A stretch of DNA of 64,000 nt from Leisingera sp. ANG59. Its GTDB lineage: Bacteria; Pseudomonadota; Alphaproteobacteria; Rhodobacterales; Rhodobacteraceae. The notes under the pieces are model-generated. The model ran no database searches. It was not told the DNA's origin and saw nothing but the letters and a program-made list of their open reading frames with translations. The stretch covers positions 62,001 through 126,000 of the forward strand of contig NZ_WLCM01000003.1 in assembly GCF_013317235.1 (NCBI RefSeq), in the 5' to 3' direction. Made by a program: the position numbers and the translations under genes. Below, in pieces: positions 26,447 through 36,568 of this stretch; positions within the stretch are counted from its first letter, which is position 1, and every line of letters starts with the position of its first letter.

Positions 26447-27259
26447 TTAACTGATGGCGCAGCGTGCAGCTGCGGCCGGTTGACTGTGCAGATCCAGGGC
26501 GCGTTCGCCCCAGGCGCGGGGCACCGCGCGGATCCGTTGCATAAGGGTTTTCACCCGGTCCTGATCGTCCTGCCAGACGGCACCGATCACCGGGTAAAGG
26601 ACGCCCGCTTCGCGCAGCGGGTCGATGACATCGTGGCTGTCGCGGTCAGCCAGGTAGTGATGGATGCCGGGCCCCTGCGGGAAGGCCTGCCAATGCAGCG
26701 CGTCCTCAGGATTGTTGCGGCCGTGCAGCAGGGTGTACTGCACCTGGCCGCCCATCGCCTGCTCCAGCGCAGGGCGGCTGAAATCCGTGATCCGGCTGCG
26801 CGCCCCGATCCAGCGGCGGTCGGCCGGGAAAGTCTCCGGGCGCGGGCAGTACTGCGGCGCCAGCGCCAGGGCGCGGCCTGCACCCAGCTCCGCGGCAAAG
26901 GACAGCGCCCCGTAGCCGCCCATCGACACCCCGACGGTCATCAGGCGGCGCAGGCCGTGCTGCCGGACATAGCCGGAAACGGTCCGCAGGATTGCAGCCA
27001 CAACCCCCTCGCCCTGAAACCAGCCCTGGCGGCGGTCGGTGACAAAGATGCAATGGCGCGCGCCACCGTCCGAGGCACTGGCGGCAAACTCCAGCAGCCC
27101 GCGCTTGGCGGCGTTGGCGTGATAGCTGGTGAACACGATCATGCCGCCGTCCCCGCGCCCTTCCAGCGCACGGATCTCCAGCGCCGCATCCGCATGGAGG
27201 CGGCGGGATCTCAGGCGGAACATCGCCTGACGGAGGGATTTGCGGATCATCAGCGGCAT
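26447..27259 (-). CDS. Alpha/beta-hydrolase-fold protein, function unknown
   Basis: A 270-residue protein. The nucleophile elbow GVSMGGYGALSFAAE (Gly-x-Ser-x-Gly) marks an alpha/beta hydrolase, and a late histidine (DSHDVIDPLREAG) could be the catalytic base. The N-terminus is basic and has no signal peptide. The stretch RRLMTVGVSMGGYGALSF resembles proteins annotated as hypothetical or esterase-like in Rhodobacterales. It lies between the GFA gene (26 bases upstream) and gltB (12 bases downstream), so it is embedded in the glutamate synthase transcription unit. Substrate and role are unknown. Confidence 0.65.
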   Translation of the reverse strand: MPLMIRKSLRQAMFRLRSRRLHADAALEIRALEGRGDGGMIVFTSYHANAAKRGLLEFAASASDGGARHCIFVTDRRQGWFQGEGVVAAILRTVSGYVRQHGLRRLMTVGVSMGGYGALSFAAELGAGRALALAPQYCPRPETFPADRRWIGARSRITDFSRPALEQAMGGQVQYTLLHGRNNPEDALHWQAFPQGPGIHHYLADRDSHDVIDPLREAGVLYPVIGAVWQDDQDRVKTLMQRIRAVPRAWGERALDLHSQPAAAARCAIS

Positions 27260-27285
27260 GGCAGTCAGCAGCGGGCCGGGCGGCC

Positions 27286-27726
27286 TCAGGCTTCTCCTTC
27301 AGCGGTTTCCGCGAACATGGCACGGCATTCTTCGCCGGTCATCCGCCGGTGGGCGCCGGCAAAGCCATAGCCCGCAGGCTTTTCATCAGTGAAGAATTCC
27401 AGCTTCAGCTGAGCGCCGCCGGCGTTCTCGAACAGGCCAGCCGAAATCTGCGTGTGGCCGTGCATCCTGCCGGGCGCCGTCATCCGGTACCACAGCACCG
27501 ATCCGCATTCACCGCAGAACGCGCGCTCCGCCCACTGCGAAGACCGGTAGGTCCGCACCGGACCCAGCGCCGCATAGCCCGTGTCAGCCTGAAAGCTCAG
27601 GAACGGGCCGCTGGCCCAGCGCTGGCACATGTCGCAATGGCAGGCGGTCAGGGACGCCTGAACCGGCGTTGCGGTGACGCTGACCGCGCCGCACATGCAC
27701 TGTCCCTGCAATTCGCTCATATCCAT
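27286..27726 (-). CDS. GFA-family (glutathione-dependent formaldehyde-activating-like) protein
   Basis: A 146-residue zinc protein of the GFA/CENP-V family. The zinc ligands are visible as CMCGAV, CHCDMC and CGECG. The family includes Gfa, which promotes S-hydroxymethylglutathione formation, but most members have other or unknown roles, so a formaldehyde function is not assured. ATG 27726 has AAGGA five bases before it; a second ATG is two codons later (27720). It follows gltD by 103 bases, a spacer that holds four phased 11-bp repeats, and precedes the alpha/beta hydrolase. Confidence 0.85.
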   Translation of the reverse strand: MDMSELQGQCMCGAVSVTATPVQASLTACHCDMCQRWASGPFLSFQADTGYAALGPVRTYRSSQWAERAFCGECGSVLWYRMTAPGRMHGHTQISAGLFENAGGAQLKLEFFTDEKPAGYGFAGAHRRMTGEECRAMFAETAEGEA

Positions 27727-27787
27727 TGTCCTTCTGCTGGCTGGGTCAGCAATGCTGACCTTGCTGCGGTTCCTTCGCTGCCCCGCC

Positions 27788-27829
27788 GGTGCACAGGGGG
27801 TGCACAGACGGTGTACAGGGGGTGCCCGG
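27788..27829. repeat. Four degenerate 11-bp direct repeats after gltD
   Basis: GGTGCACAG at 27788 and 27799, GGTGTACAG at 27810 and a weaker GGTGCCCGG at 27821. The units are spaced exactly 11 bases apart, about one helical turn. The core GTGCAC is itself a palindrome. They fill the space just after the gltD stop codon and before the GFA gene. Helical phasing suggests a protein-binding array, but chance slippage duplication is also possible. Confidence 0.6.
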
Positions 27830-29269
27830 TTATTCTGCCGCCACCGCGGCCTTGCTGTTGAAGTTGTCGAGGATCGCCTCGGCGCAGTCGCGGCCGTCCT
27901 TGATCGCCCAGACCACCAGCGAGGCGCCGCGCACGATGTCGCCCACCGCATAGACGCCGTCCAATTCGGTGGCACCGGATTTGAACGCCGCCTTGACGGT
28001 GCCCCAGCGGGTCACCGGCAGCTCCGGCTGGTTCCACAGGGTCGGCAGCTCCTCCGGCTCAAAGCCCAAGGCTTTAATGACCAGATCGGCCTCTTCCACG
28101 TAGTCCGCGCCTTCGATCACTTCCGGCGCCTGGCGGCCCGACGCATCCGGCTGGCCCAGGCGCATCTTCTGCACCATCACGCCAGCGACCTTGCCGCCCT
28201 CGTCGGTGAAGCCCTTGGGCGCCGACAGCCACTCGAAGATCACGCCTTCCTCTTCGGCGTTCTGGGTCTCGCGCTGCGAACCCGGCATGTTGGCCCTATC
28301 GCGGCGGTAGAGGCATTTCACGCTGGTCGCGCCCTGGCGGATCGAGGTCCGCACGCAGTCCATCGCGGTATCGCCGCCGCCGATCACCACAACCCTCTTG
28401 CCTTTCGCGTTCAGGCTGCCGTTGTCGAACTCCGCAACTTCGTCGCCAAAGCTCTTCTTGTTCGAGGCGCACAGGAAATCGATCGCCTTGACGATGCCTT
28501 CAGCGCCGCTGCCCGGCATCGCCAAATCGCGCGATTTATAAACGCCGGTGGCAATGATCACCGCGTCATGCTTGCCGCGGATCTCCTCAAAGGAGATGTC
28601 CTCGCCTACGTTGCAATTCAGCACGAAGGTCACGCCGCCGTCGGCCAGCAGCTTGTTGCGGCGCTCAACCACGTCCTTTTCCAGCTTGAAGCTGGGGATG
28701 CCGTACATCAGCAGCCCGCCGGCGCGGTCATAGCGGTCATAGACGGTGACCTGGACACCGGCCTTGCGCAGCATGTCCGCCGCCGCCAGGCCGCCGGGGC
28801 CGGCGCCGATGATGCCAACGCTCTCGCTGCGCTCGGCCAGTGGTGCCGCCGGTTTGACCCAGCCGTTTTCCCAGGCGGTGTCGGTGATGTACTTCTCCAC
28901 CGAGCCGATGGTCACGGTGCCATGGCCCGACTGCTCGATCACGCAGTTGCCTTCGCACAGGCGGTCCTGCGGGCAGATGCGGCCGCAGATCTCCGGGAAG
29001 GTGTTGGTGGCCTGGCTGGTGACATAAGCCTCTTCCAGGCGGCCGGTTGCGGTCAGGCGCAGCCAGTCGGGGATATTGTTGTGCAGCGGGCAGTGGCTCT
29101 GGCAGTACGGCACACCGCACTGGCTGCAGCGGCTGGCCTGCTCCTCTGCCTTGGCAGCAGCGTACTCCGCGTAAATCTCATTGAAGTCTTCCTTGCGTAC
29201 ACTTGCGTCACGCTTTTGAGGCATGTCGCGTTCGATCTGCACAAATTTCAGCATCGGTTGCTTGGCCAC
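27830..29269 (-). CDS. gltD: Glutamate synthase (NADPH) small subunit
   Basis: A 479-residue FAD/NADPH-binding subunit that supplies electrons to GltB. The N-terminal [4Fe-4S] ligands are in CSQCGVPYCQSHCPLHN and CGRICPQDRLCEGNC; the FAD site is GIIGAGPGGLAAADML and the NADPH site is VVVIGGGDTAMDCVRT. A C-terminal VYAVGDIVRGASLVVWAIKD closes the FAD domain. The start codon read here is GTG 29269 (MAKQPMLKF); ATG 29254, five codons in, is the alternative. The upstream region contains a perfect TTGACA. First gene of the leftward gltD-GFA-hydrolase-gltB unit. Confidence 0.96.
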   Translation of the reverse strand: MAKQPMLKFVQIERDMPQKRDASVRKEDFNEIYAEYAAAKAEEQASRCSQCGVPYCQSHCPLHNNIPDWLRLTATGRLEEAYVTSQATNTFPEICGRICPQDRLCEGNCVIEQSGHGTVTIGSVEKYITDTAWENGWVKPAAPLAERSESVGIIGAGPGGLAAADMLRKAGVQVTVYDRYDRAGGLLMYGIPSFKLEKDVVERRNKLLADGGVTFVLNCNVGEDISFEEIRGKHDAVIIATGVYKSRDLAMPGSGAEGIVKAIDFLCASNKKSFGDEVAEFDNGSLNAKGKRVVVIGGGDTAMDCVRTSIRQGATSVKCLYRRDRANMPGSQRETQNAEEEGVIFEWLSAPKGFTDEGGKVAGVMVQKMRLGQPDASGRQAPEVIEGADYVEEADLVIKALGFEPEELPTLWNQPELPVTRWGTVKAAFKSGATELDGVYAVGDIVRGASLVVWAIKDGRDCAEAILDNFNSKAAVAAE

Positions 29270-29405
29270 GGGCTGGACTCCATCGTTTGTCTGGCTGCGC
29301 AGGCACCCTTGCAGGTACTGATACGCTTTTATGTCAACTATGCTGACCTATTTTGCCAGCGCTTTATTCCTGATACCGTGTTTCGGGAAAATGTACAGAA
29401 TTTTT

Positions 29406-29422
29406 AGGTCCATATCGGACCT
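29406..29422. promoter_or_regulatory. Inverted repeat upstream of uppP
   Basis: AGGTCC (29406-29411) / GGACCT (29417-29422), a perfect 6-bp dyad with a 5-base AT-rich centre, 90 bases before uppP in the 242-base divergent region between gltD and uppP. Operator-like; the regulator is unknown. Nothing else was seen in this region except AT-rich promoter-type sequence. Confidence 0.35.
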
Positions 29423-29511
29423 TAATATCCGCTTTCCAAACCAGAGGCGGGATTTATACAGAGTCGCGATAGTTTACGGCCCATCCGCGGCCAGCGAAGG
29501 ACGATTTCAGA

Positions 29512-30318
29512 ATGCCGCTTTTCCAGCTGATCCTGGTTGCATTGATCCAAGGCATCACCGAATTCCTGCCTGTTTCCTCCTCCGGCCATCTGATTCTGCT
29601 GCCCGGCCTCACGGGCCTTGAAGACCAGGGCCAGGTGATCGACGTTGCCGTGCATGTCGGCACCCTGGCCGCGGTGATGATCTATTTCCGGGGCGACGTG
29701 CGCGAGGGCCTGGCAGGCCTGCCCCGCGCCCTGACAGGACGTGTGGACACACCCGGCGCACGGCTGGCCATGGGGCTGATCGTTGCCACCATCCCCACCG
29801 TCCTGTTCGGCGCAGCACTGCATTTCACCGGCCTCAGCGATGGTCTGCGGTCGATCACCGTGATCGGCTGGACCATGCTGGGCTTTGGTCTGGTGCTGTA
29901 TTGGGCCGACCAGAAGGGCGCCGCGGTGAAACAGGCCGGCGACTGGGGGCTGCGCGATGCGCTGATCATGGGGCTATGGCAGATGCTGGCGCTGATCCCG
30001 GGCACCTCACGCTCCGGCATCACCATCACCGGCGCGCGGCAGTTGGGATATACCCGCGAGGACGGGGCCCGCATTGCCATGCTGATGTCGATCCCGACCA
30101 TCATCGCCTCGGGCGTGCTGCTGGGAACCGAAGTGGCGCTGGACGCCAACACGGCGCTGATGCGCGATGCCGGCATTGCCGCCGTTCTGGCCTTGGTCTC
30201 GGCACTGGCGGCGCTCAGCCTGATGATGCGGCTGCTTCGCTCCGTCAGCTTCACGCCCTATGTGATCTACCGGGTGATCCTGGGCATCGTGCTGCTGACC
30301 ATCGCCTACAGCAGCTGA
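29512..30318 (+). CDS. uppP: Undecaprenyl-diphosphate phosphatase
   Basis: A 268-residue integral membrane enzyme (BacA/UppP) that dephosphorylates undecaprenyl pyrophosphate to recycle the lipid carrier for peptidoglycan. Catalytic motif one is GITEFLPVSSSGHLIL near the N-terminus and motif two is LIPGTSRSGITITGARQLG. Seven to eight hydrophobic segments are evident. Members of this family confer low-level bacitracin resistance when overexpressed. It is monocistronic, divergent from gltD and convergent with the NDUFA9-like gene. Confidence 0.95.
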   Translation: MPLFQLILVALIQGITEFLPVSSSGHLILLPGLTGLEDQGQVIDVAVHVGTLAAVMIYFRGDVREGLAGLPRALTGRVDTPGARLAMGLIVATIPTVLFGAALHFTGLSDGLRSITVIGWTMLGFGLVLYWADQKGAAVKQAGDWGLRDALIMGLWQMLALIPGTSRSGITITGARQLGYTREDGARIAMLMSIPTIIASGVLLGTEVALDANTALMRDAGIAAVLALVSALAALSLMMRLLRSVSFTPYVIYRVILGIVLLTIAYSS

Positions 30319-30323
30319 TCCGC

Positions 30324-30353
30324 AAACGAAAAGCGCGGGGCAACCCCCGCGCT
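30324..30353 (-). terminator. Terminator of the NDUFA9-like gene
   Basis: Perfect 9-bp stem AGCGCGGGG (30332-30340) / CCCCGCGCT (30345-30353), 4-base loop, followed on the minus strand by TTTTCGTTT. It may also help end the convergent uppP transcript. Confidence 0.85.
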
Positions 30354-30388
30354 CCTAAATCCCTAAATCCGGAAAAGTGTTCCGCAGA

Positions 30389-31378
30389 TCAGGTGCCGTT
30401 GCGCAGATTGCGGGCAGAGCCGGTCATCTCGTCATACTGGCCGGAGGGGCGGAACTTCCACAGGTAGTCCGGCAGCACCGAGCCGACGGTCACCGGGTCG
30501 ATGCCCAGCTCCGCAAACCCCTTGGCGCCATCCGCAACCACGTTGTCGGACCGCAGGCTTTTCAGCTGATCGCGGGTCAGCATCTTGTTCTCGATCAGCT
30601 GGAAGCTGACGAACTGCAGCATGTCAAAGCCGAAGGCCACCAGTTTCGCCGCAAATCCCGGCAGCGAAAGGATGACACGGCGGCGGTGGATCACCTTCAG
30701 CATCTGCTCCATCAGCGCGCGGAAGGTTTTCACCTCCGGGCCGCCCAGCTCATAAACGCCACCTTCAGCCTCGCCCTGCGCGCCCTTGACCGCAGCCTTG
30801 GCCACATCATCCACGAACACCGGCTGGAATCTGGTGCCGCCAGCCGCAATCGGCAGGAAGGGCGACAAGCGGGTCATGCCGGCGAAACGGTTGAAGAAGC
30901 CGTCTTCAGCCCCGAAGATCACCGAGGGGCGCAGGATCACCGCACCCGGGAAATGCTGCTGCACGGCAGCTTCGCCGGCGGCCTTGGTGCGGGAATATTC
31001 GCTGGCGGCATCCGCATCGGCGCCAATGGCCGAGATATGCACAAGATTGGCGACGCCCTGCTGCGACGCGATGCGCGCGATCCGGCCCGCGCCCTCTGCA
31101 TGGATGGCACCGAAGGTGTTTTTGCCCAGCTCGTTCAGCACGCCGACACAGTTCACCACTGCATCTGCCCCCTGCATCACAGATGCGACCGACATGTCAT
31201 CACGGACGTTGCAGAACACCGGCTCCACCTGGCCCGGAACGCCGTAAGGCTTCACATGCATGGCTTCATTGGGACGGCGCACGGCGACCCGCACCCGCCA
31301 GCCATCCTTGGCCATGCGCCGCGCGATGTAGCGGCCCACGAAACCGGATCCGCCATAGATCGTGACCAGTTTGGACAT
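30389..31378 (-). CDS. Complex I NDUFA9-subunit-family protein (atypical SDR)
   Basis: A 329-residue NAD(P)-binding Rossmann protein with TIYGGSGFVGRYIARRMAKD at the N-terminus, VNCVGVLNELGKNTF, HISAIGADADAASEYSRTK and FQPVFVDDVAKA. These features match the NDUFA9 accessory-subunit family of alphaproteobacterial complex I, a non-catalytic SDR that stabilises the peripheral arm. Whether it binds complex I here is inference from the family. ATG 31378 has AGGAG 8 bases upstream; a second ATG directly precedes it (31381). It has its own terminator. Confidence 0.88.
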   Translation of the reverse strand: MSKLVTIYGGSGFVGRYIARRMAKDGWRVRVAVRRPNEAMHVKPYGVPGQVEPVFCNVRDDMSVASVMQGADAVVNCVGVLNELGKNTFGAIHAEGAGRIARIASQQGVANLVHISAIGADADAASEYSRTKAAGEAAVQQHFPGAVILRPSVIFGAEDGFFNRFAGMTRLSPFLPIAAGGTRFQPVFVDDVAKAAVKGAQGEAEGGVYELGGPEVKTFRALMEQMLKVIHRRRVILSLPGFAAKLVAFGFDMLQFVSFQLIENKMLTRDQLKSLRSDNVVADGAKGFAELGIDPVTVGSVLPDYLWKFRPSGQYDEMTGSARNLRNGT

Positions 31379-31589
31379 CATTTGGCTCCTGAACTTAGCT
31401 GCATGTATGCTGTAGCGCCGCAAGAGGCGCCGAACAAGGCGCAAATGGCCGCTGTAGCGGCTCAACTGTCCTGCCTGCATCAGATTTTCGCGGCCTGCGT
31501 TGGCCGCCCGAAGATCTTGGGCGGTGAATCCTGAAGAATCCGTTTGACGCCCTCCGGCAAGCTGCTTATACGCCGGTTCCACGACACCT

Positions 31590-31676
31590 GCCCAGGTGGC
31601 GGAATTGGTAGACGCGCTAGCTTCAGGTGCTAGTGTCCGTATGGACGTGGAGGTTCGAGTCCTCTCCTGGGCACCA
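31590..31676 (+). tRNA. tRNA-Leu (CAG)
   Basis: An 87-base gene including an encoded CCA (31674-31676). Acceptor arms GCCCAGG (31590-31596) and CCTGGGC (31666-31672) pair perfectly. The anticodon stem CTAGC/GCTAG encloses the loop TTCAGGT, giving anticodon CAG at 31624-31626, which reads CUG, the commonest leucine codon in this GC-rich genome. The T loop is GGTTCGAGTCC, and a long variable arm (TGTCCGTATGGACG) marks a class II leucine tRNA. It stands alone between two leftward genes, and no clear terminator follows it. Confidence 0.97.
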
Positions 31677-31750
31677 TTCTCCAAAAGATAATTGAACACT
31701 GCCAGCGAGGGACATCTGTGCTTGCGGGCAGCGTGCCGTTTCAGCCGTTC

Positions 31751-31781
31751 AAAAAGAAAAACGGCAGGACGCGCCTGCCGT
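31751..31781 (-). terminator. Terminator of the hemD-mic60-hemY unit
   Basis: Perfect 8-bp stem ACGGCAGG (31761-31768) / CCTGCCGT (31774-31781), 5-base loop, followed on the minus strand by TTTTCTTTTT. It lies 35 bases after the hemY stop. Confidence 0.9.
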
Positions 31782-31815
31782 TCTCAATAAGCCTACTGCT
31801 GATCTGCAGCCGGTG

Positions 31816-33291
31816 TCAGTTCACCTCTTTGACCGTGTCCTGCACGTCCCCGCCGGCTTCCTCCGCGGGGTCCACGATTTCCGCGTCCTCCACCGGCTCC
31901 GCAGTTTTGTCCTGAAGCGCGCCGGTGATCAGCGGCAGCATGTGGGCCGCTGCATGGCTGGCCACCTCCGGCGTTTCCGGGCGCTTCCAGGACAGGGTGT
32001 CGAAGCTGGTGCAATGCTCGCAGACCGGTGCCCATTCCGCGTGGATGTGGTTGCAGCTGTCGCAGACCCACTGGGGTCCGCGCGGCGCGGTCAGCGCCTT
32101 GGCCAGCCAGCCCTGCACCACCTTGTCGCTGGCGCCTTCGCCGCGCTCGATAGCGGCCATCAGCGTCAGCGCGCGGGCATCCGGCGCCCGCTTCGCCAGG
32201 TCATTCAGCCAGCGGCGGGCCTCGGGGAAGTCCTCGGCCACGATGTTCAGCTCTGCCATCACCAGCCGGGTCTCGTCATTCAGCGGCTTGATGCGCGCCA
32301 GCTGATCAAACCGTTTGACGCGTTCGGAGGCGATTTCCTCCGGCTCAATTTCGGCAAAGGTATGGGCCAGATCGGGATGCGGCTGGCTTTCCCAGGCTTT
32401 CTTCAGCAGCCGCACAGCCGGGCGTTTCTTGCCCTTGGCGATATAGGCGCGGGCGGCCATGGCAGCTGCCGGGACCAGATCCGGCGACAGGCGGTTGGCT
32501 TCAATCGCCTGTTCCTGCTGCTCAACCGTTGCGCCCTTGTCCAGCACCCCCTTAGAGGCCGACAAGGCCAGAACCGCATCGCGGCGTTTGTACACATCGC
32601 GCGGCAGGGTGCCGGTCTTGAGCTTGGTCGACAGCGTCTTGCGCGCACCGGCCCAGTCTTCCGCCTGCGCCTGCAGACGCAGCAGCGTGTCCTGCACTTC
32701 CTCATGCTTGGGACGCAGCGCCAGAGCCTTTTCGGCCAGCTGGCGGGCGGTATCCGTGTCACCTTCCGAAAGCTTCTGTTTCATGATCCCGCGCACCCCG
32801 ACAAAGCGCGTCGGCTGGTTGGACAGCAGACGCTTGTAAGCCTCCGCCGCCTTGTGGGTATCGCCGCTCATCTCAGCCGCCTGGGCCACCAGCAGATCGG
32901 TCAGTTCCGGCTTCTGCAGATACTTCTCGGCCCGTGCCGCCTTGGCCAGCGCAAGGCGCCCCTCACCGGAGGCCAGAGCCATCAGCCCGTCCGACAGCGC
33001 CTGGTAGCCTTTACGCTCGCGCCCCTTGTCCCAATAGCGCGACAGGGCGGTTTCATCACCATTCAGGAAGCGCAGCGTCGCAACCAGCAGCGACAGCAAT
33101 TTCAGGAACAGCCAGACGCCCAAAACCAGCACGCCCAGCGCAATAACAGACTGCAGCGCGCCAAGGGTATATTCCGTGCCGGCCACGGTGATCTGCACCC
33201 CGCCGGCTGTTTCCATCAGCAGACCTGCGCCAAAGGCAAGAAGCGCGACGATCGCGACAAATACGAGGATCTTCAACAACGACCAGAGCAT
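31816..33291 (-). CDS. hemY: HemY-type membrane TPR protein
   Basis: A 491-residue inner-membrane protein of the proteobacterial HemY family (not protoporphyrinogen oxidase). Two N-terminal membrane segments (LLKILVFVAIVALLAFGAGL and VIALGVLVLGVWLFLKLLSL) precede a long array of TPR-like helices with the HemY signature GYQALSDGLMALASGEGRLA. Near the C-terminus CDSC...CEHC forms a zinc-ribbon-like site. HemY is linked genetically to heme synthesis, probably as a scaffold for late enzymes. It follows mic60 by 10 bases in the hemD-mic60-hemY order. ATG 33291 follows AAGGAAG. Confidence 0.9.
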   Translation of the reverse strand: MLWSLLKILVFVAIVALLAFGAGLLMETAGGVQITVAGTEYTLGALQSVIALGVLVLGVWLFLKLLSLLVATLRFLNGDETALSRYWDKGRERKGYQALSDGLMALASGEGRLALAKAARAEKYLQKPELTDLLVAQAAEMSGDTHKAAEAYKRLLSNQPTRFVGVRGIMKQKLSEGDTDTARQLAEKALALRPKHEEVQDTLLRLQAQAEDWAGARKTLSTKLKTGTLPRDVYKRRDAVLALSASKGVLDKGATVEQQEQAIEANRLSPDLVPAAAMAARAYIAKGKKRPAVRLLKKAWESQPHPDLAHTFAEIEPEEIASERVKRFDQLARIKPLNDETRLVMAELNIVAEDFPEARRWLNDLAKRAPDARALTLMAAIERGEGASDKVVQGWLAKALTAPRGPQWVCDSCNHIHAEWAPVCEHCTSFDTLSWKRPETPEVASHAAAHMLPLITGALQDKTAEPVEDAEIVDPAEEAGGDVQDTVKEVN

Positions 33292-33301
33292 GGCGGCTTC
33301 C

Positions 33302-34618
<1,317 letters not shown>

Positions 34619-34670
34619 GCCGGCCTCCCCCCTCGATTCCTAAAATACATTCGTGCGAACACGCTGGACC

Positions 34671-35396
34671 CTACTCTGCGCGCCCCTTGCCCTCAAGCCG
34701 GGACAGCTGCGCTGCGGCATCAAGGACAGCCGCTGCCATGGCCGGTGCATCCGGCGCCTTACTTACGCGCAACGCCTTGCAATTCAAGCCTTTCAGCGGT
34801 TCAGCAACGGCCTGGCTCAGCGCAATCAGATGCAAATGCGAGGCATCCCCGCACAGATTGGCAAAATGGCGCGCAGTCCTGGGTGAAAAAAGCGGCACGA
34901 TCACATCAGTTTGCGCAGCAAGCGCGGCCTGCGCCTCAGCTGTCAGCGGCAGAAGCGCCTGATCATACACGATTTGCTCGCCGCAGGGGAGGCCTGCCTC
35001 CGTCAGCCGTCGGGCAATGCTTCCACGGGTATGGGCACCGCGCAGATGCAGAAGCGGCGCGGCCGGGCGTTGCTGCAGCAGGGCTGCCGTCAGCTCATCG
35101 GCGCATTGCCCCAAGGCCTCCGCCTGCCAGCCCATTTCTGCCGCAGCCTGCGCCGTGCGTTCCCCGACGCAATAGGCAGGCAGCCGCACTAGGGTTTCAC
35201 GTGAAGCGGCTTCGGCGCCGTTAGCTGAGGTGAAAATCACTCCCTTGACGCCGCGCATTTCAATCTGTGCCTGCAGCTGCTGAATTTCCATCAGCGGGGT
35301 ATAAATCACCCGAATTCCGGCCAGCGCCGCCGCAGGCAGCCCAGAAACAAAACGCTCTGCCGCTTTCAGCGGTCGTGTGATCAGCAACGGCACCAT
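34671..35396 (-). CDS. hemD: Uroporphyrinogen-III synthase
   Basis: A 241-residue two-domain enzyme closing hydroxymethylbilane to uroporphyrinogen III in heme and cobalamin synthesis. The sequence is weakly conserved in this family, but LLITRPLKAAERF at the N-terminus, GVIFTSANGAEAA, YCVGERTAQAAAEMGW and VIVPLFSPRTARHFANL are typical. ATG 35396 was chosen; a GTG lies one codon upstream (35399). It starts the leftward hemD-mic60-hemY unit, 52 bases before mic60, and is divergent from tsaD with 74 bases between the starts. Confidence 0.88.
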   Translation of the reverse strand: MVPLLITRPLKAAERFVSGLPAAALAGIRVIYTPLMEIQQLQAQIEMRGVKGVIFTSANGAEAASRETLVRLPAYCVGERTAQAAAEMGWQAEALGQCADELTAALLQQRPAAPLLHLRGAHTRGSIARRLTEAGLPCGEQIVYDQALLPLTAEAQAALAAQTDVIVPLFSPRTARHFANLCGDASHLHLIALSQAVAEPLKGLNCKALRVSKAPDAPAMAAAVLDAAAQLSRLEGKGRAE

Positions 35397-35470
35397 CACA
35401 GGGCTCCCGGGATTGTTTGCAACCCGCTTCGGTGGTAGCCCCGGCGGCAGTTTGATGCAACGGTAAGGCT

Positions 35471-36568
35471 ATGACGAAGACCCTGACAATTCTGGGGCTG
35501 GAGAGCAGCTGCGACGACACCGCCGCCGCCGTGGTGCGGCAGGCTGAGGGTGCGCGGCCCGAGGTTCTGTCCTCGGTCGTCTTCGGCCAGACCGAACTGC
35601 ACAGCGCCTTTGGCGGCGTGGTGCCGGAAATTGCGGCGCGCGCCCATGCCGAAAAGCTGGACATCTGCGTCCGCGATGCGCTGTTGGAGGCCGGGCTGAG
35701 CCTGAAGGACATGGATGCTGTGGCCGTAACGGCCGGCCCTGGACTGATCGGCGGCGTGATGTCAGGCGTGATGTGCGCCAAGGGGATTGCTGCTGCGACC
35801 GGCCTGCCGCTGATCGGGGTGAACCACCTGGCGGGCCACGCGCTGACGCCGCGGCTGACGGACGGGACCGCCTATCCCTATCTGATGCTGCTGGTTTCCG
35901 GCGGCCATTGTCAGTACCTGCTGGTGCGCGGTCCTGAAGATTTCACCCGTTTGGGCGGCACCATCGATGACGCGCCGGGCGAGGCCTTTGACAAGACTGC
36001 GCGTTTGCTGGGCCTGCCGCAACCGGGCGGACCGTCGGTGCAAGCTGAAGCAGAACAAGGCGATCCCAAGCGGTTCCGTTTTCCCCGGCCCTTGCTCGAC
36101 CGGCCGGATTGCAACCTGTCGTTCTCGGGGCTGAAAACCGCGCTGATGCGGATGCGGGATCAGATCGCAGCAGAGAAGGGCGGCCTTACCCGCCAGGACC
36201 GCGCTGACCTGTGTGCAGGGTTTCAGGCTGCGGTGGTCGATACATTGGCTGAGAAAACCCGCCGCGCAATCCGTCTGTATCTGGCAGAACAACCTGCGCA
36301 GCCGGCCATCGCCGTGGCCGGCGGCGTTGCGGCAAATACAGCCATTAGGGCTGCCTTAGAGACTGTTTGCGCAGAGGCCGGCGCCACCTTTACCGCGCCG
36401 CCGCTGCGGCTGTGCACCGACAATGCCGCAATGATCGCCTATGCCGGGCTGGAGCGGTTCAAGGCGGGCGCGCGCGACGGGCTCGACCTGACCGCCCGCC
36501 CCCGCTGGCCGCTGGACAAAAGCAGCCCTGCATTGATCGGGTCAGGCCGCAAGGGAGCCAAAGCATGA
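35471..36568 (+). CDS. tsaD: tRNA N6-adenosine threonylcarbamoyltransferase
   Basis: A 365-residue ASKHA-fold enzyme completing the universal t6A37 modification of tRNAs that read ANN codons, with TsaB and TsaE. The nucleotide site starts [15 protein letters not shown]; the metal ligands are His119 and His123 in NHLAGHA, and [10 protein letters not shown] follows. [16 protein letters not shown] is the C-terminal signature. Cytosolic. It overlaps gpsA by 4 bases (ATGA), starting the tsaD-gpsA-yciI-EVE operon. TsaE is encoded about 10 kb to the right. Confidence 0.97.
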   Translation: MTKTLTILGLESSCDDTAAAVVRQAEGARPEVLSSVVFGQTELHSAFGGVVPEIAARAHAEKLDICVRDALLEAGLSLKDMDAVAVTAGPGLIGGVMSGVMCAKGIAAATGLPLIGVNHLAGHALTPRLTDGTAYPYLMLLVSGGHCQYLLVRGPEDFTRLGGTIDDAPGEAFDKTARLLGLPQPGGPSVQAEAEQGDPKRFRFPRPLLDRPDCNLSFSGLKTALMRMRDQIAAEKGGLTRQDRADLCAGFQAAVVDTLAEKTRRAIRLYLAEQPAQPAIAVAGGVAANTAIRAALETVCAEAGATFTAPPLRLCTDNAAMIAYAGLERFKAGARDGLDLTARPRWPLDKSSPALIGSGRKGAKA

